Shown here: positions 1 to 9,277 of the stretch, piece by piece
How positions within the stretch are numbered: position 1 is the stretch's first letter
How the letters are laid out: every line of letters begins with the position of its first letter
NCBI GenBank assembly: GCA_031286695.1
Contig: JAITTY010000002.1
Coordinates: 186,001-250,000 of the forward strand
Length of the DNA: 64,000 nucleotides
DNA from: Sphingobacterium sp.
GTDB lineage: Bacteria; Bacteroidota; Bacteroidia; Sphingobacteriales; Sphingobacteriaceae
Direction of reading: 5' to 3'
The notes under the pieces: model-generated
What the model saw: only the letters and a program-made list of their open reading frames with translations
Database searches by the model: none
Told to the model about the DNA's origin: nothing
Translations under genes and position numbers: made by a program

Positions 1-632
1 TGAACAGTTATACCATTAATAATAAGTGCTTGATTTTCTACATCGACTAATACTTTTCCTTCAAATTCACCATGTATCGAATCAGTTTTTAATAATGTTG
101 CCCGTTTCAAGAGAGATTTGGCATCGTTTGCATCCCGTGTTACAATAGCGCGCAGGCGAAGCTGTTGCCCCGATCCCGCTTTGTTTATAAGTTCACGGGC
201 AAGTAAACGACCAATACGTCCAAATCCATAGAGGACAACATCTCGCGGTTTTAATTCCTGCTGCTGGTTAATGTCCTTTAACTCGTCTCCGATAAAATTG
301 ACAAGCTCTGTGTGGTCAACATTGTAGCTCTTGACCTGCAATGCTAATTTTCCAATATCGATGCGTGCGGGAGAAAGTGGTAATTTCTCCAAGGCCTGAG
401 CAGTGTGGAGTGTTTCAAATATGTTTAGTGGTTTTTCTGCAAGAACAGTGCTTTCGCTGAGTAAGTTGAGAATTGAACTGGACTTTACATCAATGAGCTG
501 ATTTCGAAAAAAGACAAGTTCGACGGCATGGTTGTACCATAGGTTGCTAACAATCTGGATTAAGCTTACTGCAGCATTTTGTTGGGCTTGATAACTTTTG
601 ATCTCTTGGTCAAAAGATGGCTTGTGTGACAT
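1..632 (-). CDS. gap: glyceraldehyde-3-phosphate dehydrogenase, N-terminal part (runs off left edge)
   Basis: Open reading frame on the minus strand starting at the ATG complementary to 630-632 and continuing past base 1 without a stop, so about 210 N-terminal residues are present. Around residues 140-155 it reads VVLYGFGRIGRLLARELI, the Rossmann-fold NAD-binding signature (GFGRIGR) of GAPDH. In most bacteria this motif lies at the very N-terminus; here it follows about 135 extra residues, as in the long GAPDH form of about 480 aa known from Bacteroidota. It converts glyceraldehyde-3-phosphate to 1,3-bisphosphoglycerate in cytoplasmic glycolysis. The catalytic cysteine domain lies outside the window. 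A -7 box lies about 25 bases upstream. Confidence 0.9.
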   Translation of the reverse strand, partial: MSHKPSFDQEIKSYQAQQNAAVSLIQIVSNLWYNHAVELVFFRNQLIDVKSSSILNLLSESTVLAEKPLNIFETLHTAQALEKLPLSPARIDIGKLALQVKSYNVDHTELVNFIGDELKDINQQQELKPRDVVLYGFGRIGRLLARELINKAGSGQQLRLRAIVTRDANDAKSLLKRATLLKTDSIHGEFEGKVLVDVENQALIINGITV

Positions 633-657
633 AATAATTTTATAATAGATTATGTTG

Positions 658-665
658 CAAAAATA
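658..665 (-). promoter_or_regulatory. -7 promoter box (TATTTTTG) of gap
   Basis: On the minus strand TATTTTTG matches the Bacteroidota consensus TAnnTTTG exactly, 25 bases before the gap start codon. No convincing -33 TTTG is found at the usual distance, so the call rests on the -7 box alone. The rest of the 633-768 gap is AT-rich with nothing else recognisable. Confidence 0.4.
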
Positions 666-768
666 GCACAAACTGTATGAAAAAAGGAGTTATATTTTCA
701 TTTTCGTAATTTTATATGTTTTTATAGTTTTATTATTATGTTTTTGTTAATATTTATATGTTTTATTG

Positions 769-1896
769 CTAATCTTCTATAATAAACAACGCTGACATAA
801 TATGATCTGCCATTAATTTCCCTGTATCCGTTAAACACAATTTGTTGTCATCCAAAACGAGATTTTTTTCAGCTATGAATAAGGCTGCATCTTCCAATAC
901 GCTATTTTTAACATACTGTCCAAATCTATTTTCCAGCTCGGTTAAATCTAGGCCCCACATTGTTCTAAGCGATGTCATAATACATTCATTGATCTGGTCC
1001 AAGGTCGACAGCTGTTCTACTTCCAGAGGAAGCTGATTTGAATGAATGGAAGAGATGTATTTTGCATTGTTGGAAATATTCCAGGATCTAGCCGTTCCAT
1101 TGAAAGAATGTGCTGAAGGGCCAATGCCAAGATAATGTTTGCCTTTCCAATAATTCGTATTGTGACGCGCATATTGCTTATTTTTTGCAAAATTTGAAAT
1201 TTCATACTGTTCGTATCCTGCAGTTTTCAATGTATTGATGAGAAGATTCATTTGGTCTGCTGCCTGATCAGAATCAATAGCTGGACTTATGCCTTTTTTG
1301 ATGAAGTGATCCAATGCTGTCTTGCTTTCCACCGTCATGGAATAGGAAGAAATATGAGGAATTGCAAAGTCAATTAGCTGTTGCATATTGTGGCGCCATT
1401 TTTCATCAGTCAATAATGGATAACCGTAGATGAGATCACAGGTAATATTTTCAAAGCCTGCATCCTGCACCCGCATAATCGAGGCCGTAGCTTCTTGTTG
1501 GTTATGGGCTCTGTTCATCCACTTGAGGTCTTCTTCAAAGAAAGACTGTATCCCGATGCTGAATCGGTTGATAGGTGTATTCCTGAGACTTTTTACTTTT
1601 GCCTTATTCAGATCATCTGGATTTGCTTCCAGGGTAATCTCGGCATTGTTGGCGATATCAAAATGTTTTGCTATGGTATCAATGATTTGTACTATTTCGT
1701 CTCCTTCCAATAGGGAAGGAGTACCACCACCAAAATAGATCGATTCAATCTTTTTCTCTTCCAAATAGGGAGCCCTAAGTTCAATTTCCTGTAATAATGC
1801 ATTGATCATTTCACTTTTGTATTGGAGTGAAGTGCTGAAATGGAAGTCACAATAATGACAAGCCTGTTTACAGAAGGGGATGTGGACATAAATCAT
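769..1896 (-). CDS. hemW: radical SAM heme chaperone HemW (coproporphyrinogen III oxidase-like)
   Basis: A 375-residue radical SAM protein. Residues 9-16 (CKQACHYC) are the CxxxCxxC cluster that binds the SAM-linked 4Fe-4S centre, followed by YFGGGTPS near residue 54. Further on, RHNTNYW is the HNxxYW motif that marks HemW rather than the true oxygen-independent coproporphyrinogen oxidase HemN. HemW binds heme and is thought to deliver it to respiratory enzymes; many databases still label it coproporphyrinogen oxidase. The length is typical. The ATG start is supported by a perfect -7 box only 5 bases upstream, so the mRNA would be nearly leaderless. Confidence 0.9.
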   Translation of the reverse strand: MIYVHIPFCKQACHYCDFHFSTSLQYKSEMINALLQEIELRAPYLEEKKIESIYFGGGTPSLLEGDEIVQIIDTIAKHFDIANNAEITLEANPDDLNKAKVKSLRNTPINRFSIGIQSFFEEDLKWMNRAHNQQEATASIMRVQDAGFENITCDLIYGYPLLTDEKWRHNMQQLIDFAIPHISSYSMTVESKTALDHFIKKGISPAIDSDQAADQMNLLINTLKTAGYEQYEISNFAKNKQYARHNTNYWKGKHYLGIGPSAHSFNGTARSWNISNNAKYISSIHSNQLPLEVEQLSTLDQINECIMTSLRTMWGLDLTELENRFGQYVKNSVLEDAALFIAEKNLVLDDNKLCLTDTGKLMADHIMSALFIIED

Positions 1897-1901
1897 GGGG
1901 A

Positions 1902-1909
1902 CAAATATA
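1902..1909 (-). promoter_or_regulatory. -7 promoter box (TATATTTG) of hemW
   Basis: Perfect TAnnTTTG on the minus strand with 5 bases between it and the hemW ATG. Transcription would begin at or within a few bases of the start codon. The rest of the roughly 350-base gap 1897-2246 between divergent genes shows no other clear element apart from a weak GC-rich hairpin near 2117-2141. Confidence 0.5.
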
Positions 1910-2246
1910 CCAAGACCATGGCAACTTCACCTCCTATTCGAATTTTTTCTTCTCTCTCGACGAGGTCTTCCGAAACATGTACAAGCGTTTATTTTGATGG
2001 AGGGGAGTAAGCTATTGATCAAAAAAATCATCCAAAAGAAGGTTGACAGTAATGCAGTTATTTTTTATCTTGTTATCAAGATTTATTTGTAGAAGCACCG
2101 ATAGATAAAACCTAATGTGGCGGAGGAGGGATCGCTCCTTCCGAAAAATTTTAGAAAGTGCATCAGGCTTAGTTGAATATAGATTATTTCATCGGATCCT
2201 ATCAAATAGATTAATAAATTATGTTATTCTGCTAAAAATCAAACGT

Positions 2247-3368
2247 ATGAAAACCTCTCGTCGCACCTTTCTGAAAAATGTAGCCGGAGCTTCCGGCTTG
2301 CTATTGCTTTCTGCAAACGGTGTTGTCAGGGCCGATTGCTTAGAAGGATCCTTTATCGATAAATTACTACCAGCGCCAAAAGGAGGAGGCTTTGCTATGA
2401 AAGATTATTGGATCTGGGATCCTTCGGTTATAAAAGGAGAAGACGGAAGATATCATATGTTTGCCTCACGCTGGAGCAAGAAATATGGTTTTGGCAATTG
2501 GGTTACAAATTCGGAGGTCGTCAGAGCTATTTCAGATACTCCAGAAGGACCTTACGAATTTGTTGAAGTTGTACTGCCCGCTCGTGGTAAAAAATATTTT
2601 GATGGTTGTACCACTCATAATCCCCGAATTGTAAAAAATGGTGACTTTTACGTGCTTTATTATTTCGGTAATAACTACGAAGAACCGAATCCTCCTTTCA
2701 CAGAAAATGTATGGGAATCAGGGCTCGGCCAGAAAGCCTGGATGCATAAACGTATTGGGATGGCTTACTCGAGGACAATTGCAGGCCCTTGGAAAAGAGT
2801 TGATCAACCGATTTTGAATCCGCGTAAAGGAGAATGGGACGCCTCCATTACATCAAACCCTTCGCCAGTTGTCTTACCTAACGGGAAGGTTTATTTGCTG
2901 TATAAATCTTCGCCCGTAAATTATAATCCACCACTTTTATTGGGAGCCGCACAAGCTGATTCTTTCCTCGGACCTTATCGCCGTTTATCGGACAAGCCCA
3001 TTTTTTCATTTCATACGGACCAAAACCATGAAAATGACGTTGAAGATCCATTTGTGTGGTATAATGGTCAGCAGTTTGAACTTATTATGAAGGACCGTTA
3101 CGGAAAGATCTGTGGTGAAGAGGGAGGCGGGATACATGCTTATTCCAAAGACGGCATAGATTGGCATCTTTCGAAGTCTGTAAAAGCTTATTCTAAAACA
3201 ATTCAATGGGATGATGGTACGACGAGTCATCAGGCCAATTTTGAACGACCGTTTTTACTCTTTGAAAATGGAAAACCTACGCATTTGTTTGCTGCAACGG
3301 GAGATGGTTCAGAGCCCTATCAATTTGAGCGTACATGGAACATGGTGATTCCCCTGAGCAGCGTATAA
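2247..3368 (+). CDS. Tat-exported glycoside hydrolase family 43-like beta-propeller protein
   Basis: 373 residues from the ATG at 2247. This start is preferred over the GTG/ATG candidates upstream because it begins directly with MKTSRRTFLK and a hydrophobic stretch ending near ANGVVRA, a classic twin-arginine signal, so the protein is probably exported folded. The mature part has repeated propeller-like strands and acidic residues at the usual GH43/GH32-type places: WDPSV near residue 50, EWDAS in the middle and DVEDPF later. It is probably a glycosidase of the five-bladed propeller superfamily acting on plant or host glycans; the substrate cannot be told. It stands alone, convergent with the peptidase gene and separated from it by a strong hairpin. 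Confidence 0.7.
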   Translation: MKTSRRTFLKNVAGASGLLLLSANGVVRADCLEGSFIDKLLPAPKGGGFAMKDYWIWDPSVIKGEDGRYHMFASRWSKKYGFGNWVTNSEVVRAISDTPEGPYEFVEVVLPARGKKYFDGCTTHNPRIVKNGDFYVLYYFGNNYEEPNPPFTENVWESGLGQKAWMHKRIGMAYSRTIAGPWKRVDQPILNPRKGEWDASITSNPSPVVLPNGKVYLLYKSSPVNYNPPLLLGAAQADSFLGPYRRLSDKPIFSFHTDQNHENDVEDPFVWYNGQQFELIMKDRYGKICGEEGGGIHAYSKDGIDWHLSKSVKAYSKTIQWDDGTTSHQANFERPFLLFENGKPTHLFAATGDGSEPYQFERTWNMVIPLSSV

Positions 3369-3408
3369 ATGGGGCGCCAAGAGGGAAATAATCATATTCA
3401 ATACTAAG

Positions 3409-3455
3409 AAACGTCCTTGAGTCTGGACAGCGTATTTCCAGACCCGAGGGCGTTT
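3409..3455. terminator. long hairpin between convergent genes
   Basis: Arms 3409-3426 and 3438-3455 pair over 18 positions with two G-T wobbles and one mismatch, around an 11-base loop. It lies between the convergent ends of the GH43-like and M1 peptidase genes, which suits a bidirectional terminator, although there is no strong T-run on either side. Confidence 0.55.
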
Positions 3456-3463
3456 CGCTTGTC

Positions 3464-5341
3464 TTACTTACTAAAACTGTTATTTGCTGATTCTACATCA
3501 GCTAAACGTAATGAAGGATCAATCGTTACCTGTTTAGGTGTTTTCGATACATGAATAGTATAATCAGGTTTGGTCCAGAACCAATCCTCAAGCACAGTTC
3601 GCTTGACGCCTTTATAGATGTCAAATTGCTCTTCAGGTTTTTCGCCACGCATTTCACGTAAAGGAATATAGAATAGCTCCTTGCTTCCATCTGTGTACTC
3701 GACCAAAACATCCAAAGGCATGGCAAAGTTTGACTTATTGGCGAGCTGAATTTCCGTGTCAGTTACTTTTTCAATCGCGTAATCAATTTGACGAGTTGTA
3801 TTGATAAACAAGTTGAAATACCATTTTAGGTTCATGCCCGACACCTCTTCGGCAACGCGTTTGAAATCATTTGGGGTAGGGTGTTTAAATTTCCAGTTGT
3901 CATAAAATTTCAAGAACGTTTTCTCAAGATTCTCCTGACCAATAATGTAACCCAGCTGTTCGGCAAGTACAGCGCCTTTATTGTAGGCCTCGTTGCTGTA
4001 GCCATAGTTGGTGTTGTAGTAATCTGCAAGTAGGCTCATCGGTTCCTCTTTACCTGAAAGTGCCAATTTATAGTATGCACGATAAGCTGAAATTTGCGGG
4101 TTTGACGCAATGGCGCCTTTTTTTTCGAAGATGTGCTGCATCGCTAGCTCCTCTACATAGGAAGTGAAACCTTCATCAAACCATTCGTCGACTGTTTCGT
4201 TGATACCAAATAATTGTTGATACCATGAATGTGCAGATTCATGAAATATTACCCCGACAAGACCTTTTAGATTACGGCCACCAGTGATCAGCGTCGCGGT
4301 ACCATATTCCATTCCTCCATCGCCCCCCTGGATAATGGTATAAGTAGGCCATGGGTACTTGCCAAATTTAGCGCTGCAGAAGTCGAAGAACTCGGTAGAT
4401 AGTCCTATCGCTGTTTTCCAATTTGAGATAACTTCTTTATCTGTTGGCAAGAAAACTGTATAAACTTTTATCCCGTTTTTACTTGAAGCAGAATCGACGA
4501 TAAATTTTGGATCTGCAGCCCATACAAAATCATGGATATTCTGAGCCTTATAGTGCCAGGTTGCTTTATTGTCGACTGCTTTTACTTTCGCTTTCTGTTG
4601 ATAACCTTTAACATCTGATGGATTTTGAAGAACACCAGAGGCACCGACTACATAATTTTTGTTGAGGTGTATGGTAACGTCAAAATTGCCAAAAGGCGCA
4701 ATGAATTCACGACCCGTATATTCGTCTAAATGCCATCCGAATTCATCAAATTGAGCCATCTTTGGATACCATTGTGCCATAGAAAGTGCTACTCCTTCCG
4801 CAGAATTTCGACCAGTCCGTCTAATTTGCTCTGGAACTTGGGCGGTCCATTCCATATTGAAACTGACTGTTTCTCCATCTTGGATTGCCGTTGGTAAAGT
4901 GACTTCCAAGATCGTTCCATCTATCTTAAATGAGGTGTTAGCTCCGTTCATTGTCAAGCTCTTGATTTTTTGATAACCAATCTGATTGGCCTTAAGCTCG
5001 CCGATACGGCTCTGATATATTGGTTTTTCTTTTGTACCTAGATTAGTGACCATTCGCTTGTCGGGATCACTGATGTTTTTTAAGCGGTAATCCATCATCG
5101 ATCCTGGTTGAAAAGCATTGAAATATAAGTGAAAGTACACTTTTTTCAACGATTGGCCTGAATTATTACTATACTTCAAGGTCATTTTTCCATCGTACTG
5201 GTATGCTTTTTCATCCACGTTGACGTCCATGCTGTAGTCAACTTTCTGTTGCCAGAATCCTTTTCTTTGGGCTTTCACTGTTGCCCCCCAAATATTTAAT
5301 ACACATGCAAGTGTAAAAAAGGATATAATTTTGATTTTCAT
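3464..5341 (-). CDS. M1 family zinc metallopeptidase, secreted
   Basis: 625 residues with a Sec-type signal peptide (about residues 1-24, ending in VKAQ). HESAH at 367-371 is the HExxH zinc motif and E390 in WFDEGFTSY is the third zinc ligand, 19 residues further on, as in the M1 (gluzincin) family. GGMEYGT at about 342-348 corresponds to the family's GxMEN substrate motif but has GGMEYG, as in the periplasmic Bacteroidota branch. The N-terminal region (about 35-230) has the beta-rich M1 fold. It likely trims peptides in the periplasm or at the surface. No partner genes are adjacent; the gene has its own -7 box 4 bases before the ATG. Confidence 0.9.
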   Translation of the reverse strand: MKIKIISFFTLACVLNIWGATVKAQRKGFWQQKVDYSMDVNVDEKAYQYDGKMTLKYSNNSGQSLKKVYFHLYFNAFQPGSMMDYRLKNISDPDKRMVTNLGTKEKPIYQSRIGELKANQIGYQKIKSLTMNGANTSFKIDGTILEVTLPTAIQDGETVSFNMEWTAQVPEQIRRTGRNSAEGVALSMAQWYPKMAQFDEFGWHLDEYTGREFIAPFGNFDVTIHLNKNYVVGASGVLQNPSDVKGYQQKAKVKAVDNKATWHYKAQNIHDFVWAADPKFIVDSASSKNGIKVYTVFLPTDKEVISNWKTAIGLSTEFFDFCSAKFGKYPWPTYTIIQGGDGGMEYGTATLITGGRNLKGLVGVIFHESAHSWYQQLFGINETVDEWFDEGFTSYVEELAMQHIFEKKGAIASNPQISAYRAYYKLALSGKEEPMSLLADYYNTNYGYSNEAYNKGAVLAEQLGYIIGQENLEKTFLKFYDNWKFKHPTPNDFKRVAEEVSGMNLKWYFNLFINTTRQIDYAIEKVTDTEIQLANKSNFAMPLDVLVEYTDGSKELFYIPLREMRGEKPEEQFDIYKGVKRTVLEDWFWTKPDYTIHVSKTPKQVTIDPSLRLADVESANNSFSK

Positions 5342-5345
5342 GCTC

Positions 5346-5353
5346 CAAACTTA
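5346..5353 (-). promoter_or_regulatory. -7 promoter box (TAAGTTTG) of the M1 peptidase gene
   Basis: Perfect TAnnTTTG on the minus strand, 4 bases before the ATG, predicting a leaderless or almost leaderless transcript. Confidence 0.5.
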
Positions 5354-5502
5354 CAAAATTGTCTCAATAAATGACACTTAAACGAGAAGCCAGTGGTGAA
5401 TGTCATCAAATCTTGACGAAAATTTCCCTGTCTAATAAGAATTGGCTTGGTTTTGGTTAGGGGATTTATCTGTTGAGTTAAAAATCAATTTTACTTTTTT
5501 TT

Positions 5503-6360
5503 ATGGAAAATCTATATTATAAGCCCTCGGGAAAGGCTCCAGCATTGGCATTAATAGGCTCTCTTGTGCTAGGTGCCATCGGTGCAGTTATCTTAGCAAT
5601 TGTCTACATCGCTTTGCAATGGTTCATTCCTATTATTTATTTTAATGTATTTATCACGTTGGGATTTGGCGCAGGAATATTCTATATTCTTAATTTCTGT
5701 TTCAAACAATGGAAATTAAGAAATAAAGGTATAGCCATTTTGATGACCTTATTGATTGCAATTTTGGGCTTTTATGCACAGTGGGCTTTATTTGTTTCAT
5801 TAATGTATAATGCTGAAGGAACCATGGGAGGAGACACTTGGGTAAAATCTTCATTTAATCTGGAGGGATTCAAAGCATTTTTCTTACATCCGTCATTTAT
5901 TTGGGAAGCGATGCAAGGATTGAATGAAGTTGGAACGTTTACCTTGAAAAAAAGTCCGGTTTCCGGCGGCGCATTATGGGCAGTTTGGGCCATTGAGATG
6001 GGGATTATTCTGATTACACCCATCATCATGGCTTTCCGTGGTATTACTATCTATCCGTTTTCTGAGAAGGATGAAGTATGGATGACTAAACGAGCATTGC
6101 CAGGAAGGTTAAAATTTGTGGATGATAAGGAAGCTGTTGCAAGCTCGTTGGGAAATCATGATTTTGCCTATGTATACGATCATCTTTCTGACGAAGAAGA
6201 ACATTTTTCGTTTGCTACGGCAGAAGTTTATGAGTCGGACACTGATGATCATCAGTATCTGACTATCTATAACCATCAATTTGTCGAGAAAAAAGGCAAA
6301 ATGGAAGAGAAGAAGGACGAGGCGATAGAATTTTTGCGCATCAGCAGAAATAGTTTATAG
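5503..6360 (+). CDS. hypothetical integral membrane protein
   Basis: 285 residues, not recognised as a named family. Predicted membrane spans lie at about 14-36, 40-66, 75-98 and 155-178. A loop of about 55 residues separates spans 3 and 4, and the C-terminal third (about 185-285) is soluble and acidic, with EDEEEH-like clusters and an EKK-rich end. The start is the first ATG after an AT-rich gap. Neighbours give no functional hint: it is divergent from the M1 peptidase and convergent with the sulfur operon. Function unknown. Confidence 0.75.
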   Translation: MENLYYKPSGKAPALALIGSLVLGAIGAVILAIVYIALQWFIPIIYFNVFITLGFGAGIFYILNFCFKQWKLRNKGIAILMTLLIAILGFYAQWALFVSLMYNAEGTMGGDTWVKSSFNLEGFKAFFLHPSFIWEAMQGLNEVGTFTLKKSPVSGGALWAVWAIEMGIILITPIIMAFRGITIYPFSEKDEVWMTKRALPGRLKFVDDKEAVASSLGNHDFAYVYDHLSDEEEHFSFATAEVYESDTDDHQYLTIYNHQFVEKKGKMEEKKDEAIEFLRISRNSL

Positions 6361-6406
6361 GTTCGGCTTTTGTTGGCACTTGCTTCGGAACATTTGTTCT
6401 TTTTTT

Positions 6407-6450
6407 ACTGATCCTCTACTCATTTAGTAAGAAACCGGTGGAGGATCAGT
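6407..6450. repeat. 10-bp perfect inverted repeat in a convergent intergenic gap
   Basis: ACTGATCCTC at 6407-6416 is repeated inverted at 6441-6450 around a 24-base loop. It lies between convergent genes but the T-run precedes it rather than follows it on the plus strand, so it is not a standard terminator in either direction. Confidence 0.4.
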
Positions 6451-6548
6451 ATAGAATCAATCGCGAATTTTCGAATGTGGCGCGAAGCAGGTATGAATCA
6501 GCTATGTAGCTGTATTGAAAACCGATCAGGGGAAGTAAGTACCTGTTC

Positions 6549-7952
6549 TTATTCGTGTTGAACAAGTACTCCGCCTTTTGCTTTCCACTCGTTAATTGAA
6601 GGACTATAGATTTTGACGTCCTTGATCCCATTTTTTGCTAATAGGGAAGCCGCTATAGTTGCCCGATCTCCAGATTGACAATGTAAGTAAAGTCGTTTGC
6701 TTGGGTCAATTTTATGGAAATTGTCTACTAGTGTTCCAACAAAGAGATGTGTGGCGTGGGGTAAATGCCCTTCAGCAAATTCGCTTGTATTGCGTACATC
6801 GAGTATTTGTGTATTGGGTTTCTCCAATGCTGCATTCATTTCCTCGAAACCGATCAGTTGCTGATGGGCCAATGTAATTCCAAGCTGTGCAATTGTATCA
6901 GGTGTAATATAGCCTGCGACATGATCCAATCCTATACGCATAAGCTTACGGGCAACGTCATCCAATTGACTTTCTTCGACAATGAGAATGAAAGGTTCTG
7001 TATAATTAAGTACCCAACCCGCCCAGGTATTGAATGTCTTGTTATTCTGAATGTTAATGCTATTCGGGAGATAGCCTTTTGCGAAATCAATCTTATTTCG
7101 AGTATCTATTAATGTCGTTCCTGCTTGGTATAAATCAAGGAAAGTACCTTTCGTTAGTTTGCGGTATTGTGGTACTTCGGTCTGAACTGGACGAGCTTTT
7201 TTGTTGAGTTTTTTCATCATGGCAAAATAGCGTGGCGGCTCGGGCTGTCCTTCTAATAATTCTTTCACAAAAGCAGTTTCGTTATTTTGGTACTGGAGCG
7301 CCCAGTTGCGAATTTTTTCATAACCCACCGTTGAGCTGGGAACGGCACCTAGTGCTTTTCCACAGGCAGATCCAGCACCATGTGCTGGCCATACTTGAAT
7401 ATGATCAGGTAGAGTCAGGAAGTACTTTAAGGACTGGAACATCTGATGAGCACCGATTTCTTTGGTTCCAACCAATCCGGCAGCATTTTCCAGTAGATCT
7501 GGACGCCCAATATCACCGACAAACACAAAATCCCCGGTGAAGATCATGACAGGCTCCATGGTGGCCGGTGTATCGATCAATACAAAACTAATACTCTCCG
7601 GGGTGTGCCCAGGTGTATGAACGACTTTGAAAATTAGATTTCCAACCTGAAATTGATTTCCATCCTTTAGTCCGATATGAGGAAATTCATATTGCCAATC
7701 CTCTCCACCTTCATCGGATAGATAAGCTTGGGCGCCTGTTAATGCAATTAATTCAAGTGTGCCGGAGAGATAGTCGGCATGTATATGTGTTTCAGCGATA
7801 TGTGTTATGGTTAGATTGTTCTTTTTTGCGATCTCCAGATAGGTGTCTACATCTCTTTTAGGATCAATAACAATCGCGACACCTTTGGCTTGACAGCCAA
7901 TGATATAACTCGAATGTGCTAAAGATGATTCGAAAATGTGTTGAAAAAACAT
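6549..7952 (-). CDS. MBL-fold metallohydrolase with two rhodanese domains (persulfide dioxygenase/sulfurtransferase type)
   Basis: 467 residues. An N-terminal metallo-beta-lactamase domain (about 1-250) has THIHAD at 55-60 and later HTPGHTPES and GDFVFVGDIGRPD, the layout of ETHE1-type persulfide dioxygenases. Two rhodanese domains follow. The first (about 270-360) lacks the active cysteine; the second (about 375-467) has CQSGDR, a normal active-site loop. This MBL-rhodanese-rhodanese architecture matches CstB of Staphylococcus, which oxidises persulfides to sulfite/thiosulfate. It is the last gene of a minus-strand operon behind a TauE exporter (11-base gap) and two YeeE genes, which supports a role in sulfide or persulfide detoxification. 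Confidence 0.85.
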   Translation of the reverse strand: MFFQHIFESSLAHSSYIIGCQAKGVAIVIDPKRDVDTYLEIAKKNNLTITHIAETHIHADYLSGTLELIALTGAQAYLSDEGGEDWQYEFPHIGLKDGNQFQVGNLIFKVVHTPGHTPESISFVLIDTPATMEPVMIFTGDFVFVGDIGRPDLLENAAGLVGTKEIGAHQMFQSLKYFLTLPDHIQVWPAHGAGSACGKALGAVPSSTVGYEKIRNWALQYQNNETAFVKELLEGQPEPPRYFAMMKKLNKKARPVQTEVPQYRKLTKGTFLDLYQAGTTLIDTRNKIDFAKGYLPNSINIQNNKTFNTWAGWVLNYTEPFILIVEESQLDDVARKLMRIGLDHVAGYITPDTIAQLGITLAHQQLIGFEEMNAALEKPNTQILDVRNTSEFAEGHLPHATHLFVGTLVDNFHKIDPSKRLYLHCQSGDRATIAASLLAKNGIKDVKIYSPSINEWKAKGGVLVQHE

Positions 7953-7963
7953 AATGTGTGATT

Positions 7964-8779
7964 TTAAAGATTTACAAATTGAATGATTTCAAAGACAAAG
8001 ATTAGGATGCCAATGCTAATTAAGAAATACCCGAAAATATTCTTCAATTTTGCAGCATCCAGCTTGTCTTTCCATTTGGAACCAATTTGGAGGCCTATTA
8101 AAGTGATTAACGTAAAGGTAGTTAATATAACCCAATTCATATGTTCCAAAAAGTGATAATTAGCGATTAAACCAAATGAAGCGTTTAATCCGATAATGAA
8201 CAACGATGTGGCAATAGCCTGTTTAAGTGGGATCCCCAATAACAACACTAAGGCTGGTACAATAATAAACCCCCCACCTGCACCGACCAGGCCTGTCATG
8301 ATTCCAACGAGTAATCCGACCAAAATGATTTTCAATAGCTGTCTTAGTCCGCCGATGAAAGGACTGATGTGGACATGTTTACTCCCTCGTACCATTGCCG
8401 TTGCAGAAATTAAAATCACGATGGAGAATAATAACATGATGATATGGTTTCTGGAAATTTCTATACCTTCAACTTGGAACAATTCTGGTATAGCCACCAA
8501 AAGATAACGTTTCGTCAAATAGACCGAAATTAATGATGGAATGAGGAAGATTGCCGTAGTCTTTAAATCAATTTCGCGTTTTTTTAGCGGAGAAATGGAT
8601 CCGACTAGCGCTAATACACCAATAGAAAAAAGGGAGTAATCAAGTGCAAACTGAGGTTCGATATGGAAAATATAAACAAATATGGGCAGTGTTAAAATAC
8701 TTCCGCCGCTACCCATCAAACCCATTGACAGTCCGACCAGGACAGCTAATATAAAGCCAGCTATAAATATTAATTCCAT
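7964..8779 (-). CDS. TauE/SafE-family sulfite/sulfonate exporter
   Basis: 271 residues, almost entirely hydrophobic with about eight membrane spans. The internal duplication of the family is visible: GLMGSGGSILTLPI near residue 22 and GLVGAGGGFIIVPALVLL near residue 160. TauE proteins export sulfite or sulfoacetate through the inner membrane. Placement between the YeeE genes and the MBL-rhodanese enzyme suggests it removes sulfite made by persulfide oxidation. The same exporter/persulfide-dioxygenase pairing is known in cst-type operons. Confidence 0.85.
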   Translation of the reverse strand: MELIFIAGFILAVLVGLSMGLMGSGGSILTLPIFVYIFHIEPQFALDYSLFSIGVLALVGSISPLKKREIDLKTTAIFLIPSLISVYLTKRYLLVAIPELFQVEGIEISRNHIIMLLFSIVILISATAMVRGSKHVHISPFIGGLRQLLKIILVGLLVGIMTGLVGAGGGFIIVPALVLLLGIPLKQAIATSLFIIGLNASFGLIANYHFLEHMNWVILTTFTLITLIGLQIGSKWKDKLDAAKLKNIFGYFLISIGILIFVFEIIQFVNL

Positions 8780-8863
8780 TTTTTGTTCTTAAAATTTTGA
8801 ATATTGGCGCAGACGTTAGATTCCGATCTCTGGGACAGTTTATGATAAAATAGGTTGTGACAG

Positions 8864-9277
8864 TTAATGTGGTAACTTATTTCGTAATATGCCATAAAGC
8901 CAAGTGCCCAATAAGGCAAATAAGAGGACAATTCCCAGTGTCCAGTAACCGGCACCAATTAGGGCAAATAGAGGTCCTGGGCAAGCTCCTGTTAATGCCC
9001 ATCCTAAGCCAAATATTGTTCCTCCGACCAGATATCGCGTTATACTTTTGTCTTTGTCAGGGAACACTATTTGTTCACCATTGTTATCTTTGAGTCGTTT
9101 CCTTTTGATTATCTGTACGATAATAATGGCGGTTGTTAGGGCTGTTCCAATAATCCCATACATATGAAAGGATCTAAATTGAAACATTTCGTAGATTCTG
9201 TACCATGATGCAGCCTCCGACTTGTACAAGATAACCCCGAACAGTATGCCAATGAGTATAAATTTTAGTGCTTTCAT
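8864..9277 (-). CDS. YeeE/YedE-family half-transporter, second copy (DUF6691-like)
   Basis: 137 residues with about four membrane spans and the family motif GLGWALTGACPGPLFALIG near residues 85-105, whose cysteine is thought to handle sulfur in thiosulfate uptake channels (TsuA/YeeE). It starts directly after the stop codon of the upstream YeeE gene (zero spacing), so the two halves are probably made together and form one transporter equal to a single fused YeeE protein. An 84-base gap follows before tauE. Confidence 0.8.
   Translation of the reverse strand: MKALKFILIGILFGVILYKSEAASWYRIYEMFQFRSFHMYGIIGTALTTAIIIVQIIKRKRLKDNNGEQIVFPDKDKSITRYLVGGTIFGLGWALTGACPGPLFALIGAGYWTLGIVLLFALLGTWLYGILRNKLPH

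Noticed and set aside
6407..6450. Terminator between convergent genes
   Set aside because: The stem is good but T-runs are on the wrong side for both strands; kept only as an inverted repeat.
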